Origin: Pelecanus crispus | Lineage: Eukaryota > Chordata > Aves > Pelecaniformes > Pelecanidae | Direction: 5' to 3' | Assembly: GCF_030463565.1 (NCBI RefSeq) | Contig: NC_134660.1 | Coordinates: forward strand, 2,741,501 to 2,805,500 | Length of the DNA stretch: 64,000 bases | Part shown: piece after piece, positions 58,651 through 64,000 of the stretch | How the letters are laid out: each line of letters starts with the position of its first letter | Numbering within the stretch: position 1 is the first letter of the stretch | Notes under the pieces: generated by a model | The model's input: only the letters and a program-made list of their open reading frames with translations | The model's database searches: none | What the model was told of the DNA's origin: nothing | Made by a program: the position numbers and the translations under genes

Positions 58651-60002
58651 GAAGCATATGCATCATGTGTTCTCTTATAGTTGTAAAGTCATGGAACGGC
58701 TTGTATCTGTTGTTGCAATTAAGTGTATTTTTTTCTTCAGTAGGGCAAAAAATGGCATTTTCAGTACATTGGTAGAGTTCCCAGAGGTTTTGAAAGCTCA
58801 CAGCAAGCAAAACTACTGTTTTTTTACCATTTAGGCCATATTAGTGAAGGCCTGCTCAGACAGAGAACATGTATGCATTTAAATGCTCTCCTGCTTTGTA
58901 CTTTGCCATGCCGAGGGTCATACCAGGATATCTTAGTAGCAAAGAAAGGAGTTAATCGGTAAAGAAAAGCAAAGACTGGTGTTGAAAAGAATCCTGCATC
59001 ACAGAAAAAAACCCCTAAGATATGTCATTTACTTCAAGACGACTCTACTCAGTCCTTTGGAAATAGATCTCCTGAAATGCTGCGTGCAGAACATGAGCAA
59101 GTCTCCATCGCTGTAGAACAGCTGCTGTATAAAAGACAACGATTATACCAAAAAAAAAAACCCCCAAGACCAAGTCTTACAGCCTTATTTAGAAGCACTA
59201 CTCATGAGTACTGAAAGCTTTCTTGAGAAGCAAAGAACTGGGCAGCTGCAGTAGATGTCCTCGCTGGCAAGAACTGAAACGGCAGCGGTAACACGTGCTA
59301 GGCTGCTGTGGGGTTTTTTGGTTTTCTTAGATCAAGGAAGTGCTCTAGGTTGTACCCAGCATCGGCATCATGTCTTTGCCTAACACCAATGTCAACTTTA
59401 AGATGCCCCAGTAACATTCGAACCACTCTAGAAAGCGAGTGCTGTTAATCACATTTCTCAGCTGTGCTGCTTCACCAGCCTCCATGACCACAGCACTAGC
59501 GTCCTGGCTGCAGACGTAATCTTGCACTAACCAGACGTGTCGGGGGAGTCAGTCCCTCTGTAAAGCCAGGTCAGGGGGGCTACAGTAGAGAGGTGACGCA
59601 CATCCGCATCTCACTTCAGCCACAAATCAACAGGAAGGGCCTTTGAGAAAGGCTACATTTTCACTGCGGTCATGTAACTAGAAGACAGGGAGAAGGCCTG
59701 ATTTCTAATATAAAAACCAAAACCAATGCTATCTTTCTAGGGAAGAAATCCCAAGCAATAGTATCTCTCCATATTGTACAGCTGTTTTTAGACACATGAG
59801 GTTTTCTTTTCTGTCTGCTGCAAGATATCCTTTGCCTCTAAAGGCCCCTTTAAGCCACTATGCTGATCATCTGACATGTTATTAAAACCTAGTATCCTTT
59901 GGAGACAAGTGATACAGGCAAAGAAGATACAAAAGCCGCATAGCACATTTTGAAATCAAAACAGTACTTCACTAAAAAGAGACACATGAAATGAGTCAAT
60001 GT

Positions 60003-64000
<3,998 letters not shown>

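Noticed and set aside
59345-59527. 60-codon minus-strand frame in the SMARCE1 3'UTR interval
   Set aside because: Lies downstream of the SMARCE1 stop on the same strand, has no recognised homology and no acceptor that would make it an alternative exon.

Overview
The window looks like nuclear DNA from a bird. The evidence is two truncated CR1 retrotransposons of avian type, older MIR/tRNA-core SINE fossils, spliced vertebrate genes with GT-AG introns, GC-rich minisatellites and CpG islands. Two orthologues are recognisable, both on the minus strand: the chemokine receptor CCR7 (complete) and the BAF-complex subunit SMARCE1 (last four coding exons only; the 5' half lies beyond base 64000). The same pair, in the same relative orientation, is adjacent in mammals, so this is a conserved synteny block. 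In chicken it would be expected on a GC-rich microchromosome. The species cannot be named from the sequence.

Layout. 1-18.4 kb: no recognisable gene; one MIR-like fossil near 16.3 kb and a 3'-truncated-looking CR1 insertion with a doubled 3' end at 17.3-17.97 kb. 18.6-21.7 kb: an unusual GC-rich block made of a 32-bp minisatellite, a CpG island with a CACGTG E-box and a consensus-like CTCF site, a 1.25-kb GT/CACG-rich satellite, and a second CpG island that ends in a good splice donor. 22-34.3 kb: no recognisable coding gene, with SINE fossils, a poly-C run and small tandem repeats. 34.3-44.5 kb: CCR7, with coding exons at 34524-35588, 37342-37391 and 44266-44275, a TATA-box promoter at about 44.39 kb, a CpG-rich patch in intron 2 and a second CR1 copy in intron 1. 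44.5-58.6 kb: intergenic, with two AT-rich candidate conserved or fossil elements, a small CpG-rich candidate first exon and an 11-bp minisatellite of 49 units without a single indel. 58.6-64 kb: SMARCE1 3'UTR and coding exons.

The two genes are not functionally linked: CCR7 guides lymphocytes and dendritic cells towards CCL19/CCL21, and SMARCE1 is a general chromatin-remodelling subunit. No clearly new biological system was found. The most unusual DNA is the perfectly in-register 11-bp G-run minisatellite between the two genes, and the CTCF-motif/CpG-island/GT-satellite block at 18.6-21.7 kb. The long open reading frames over both repeats are a by-product of repeat composition.
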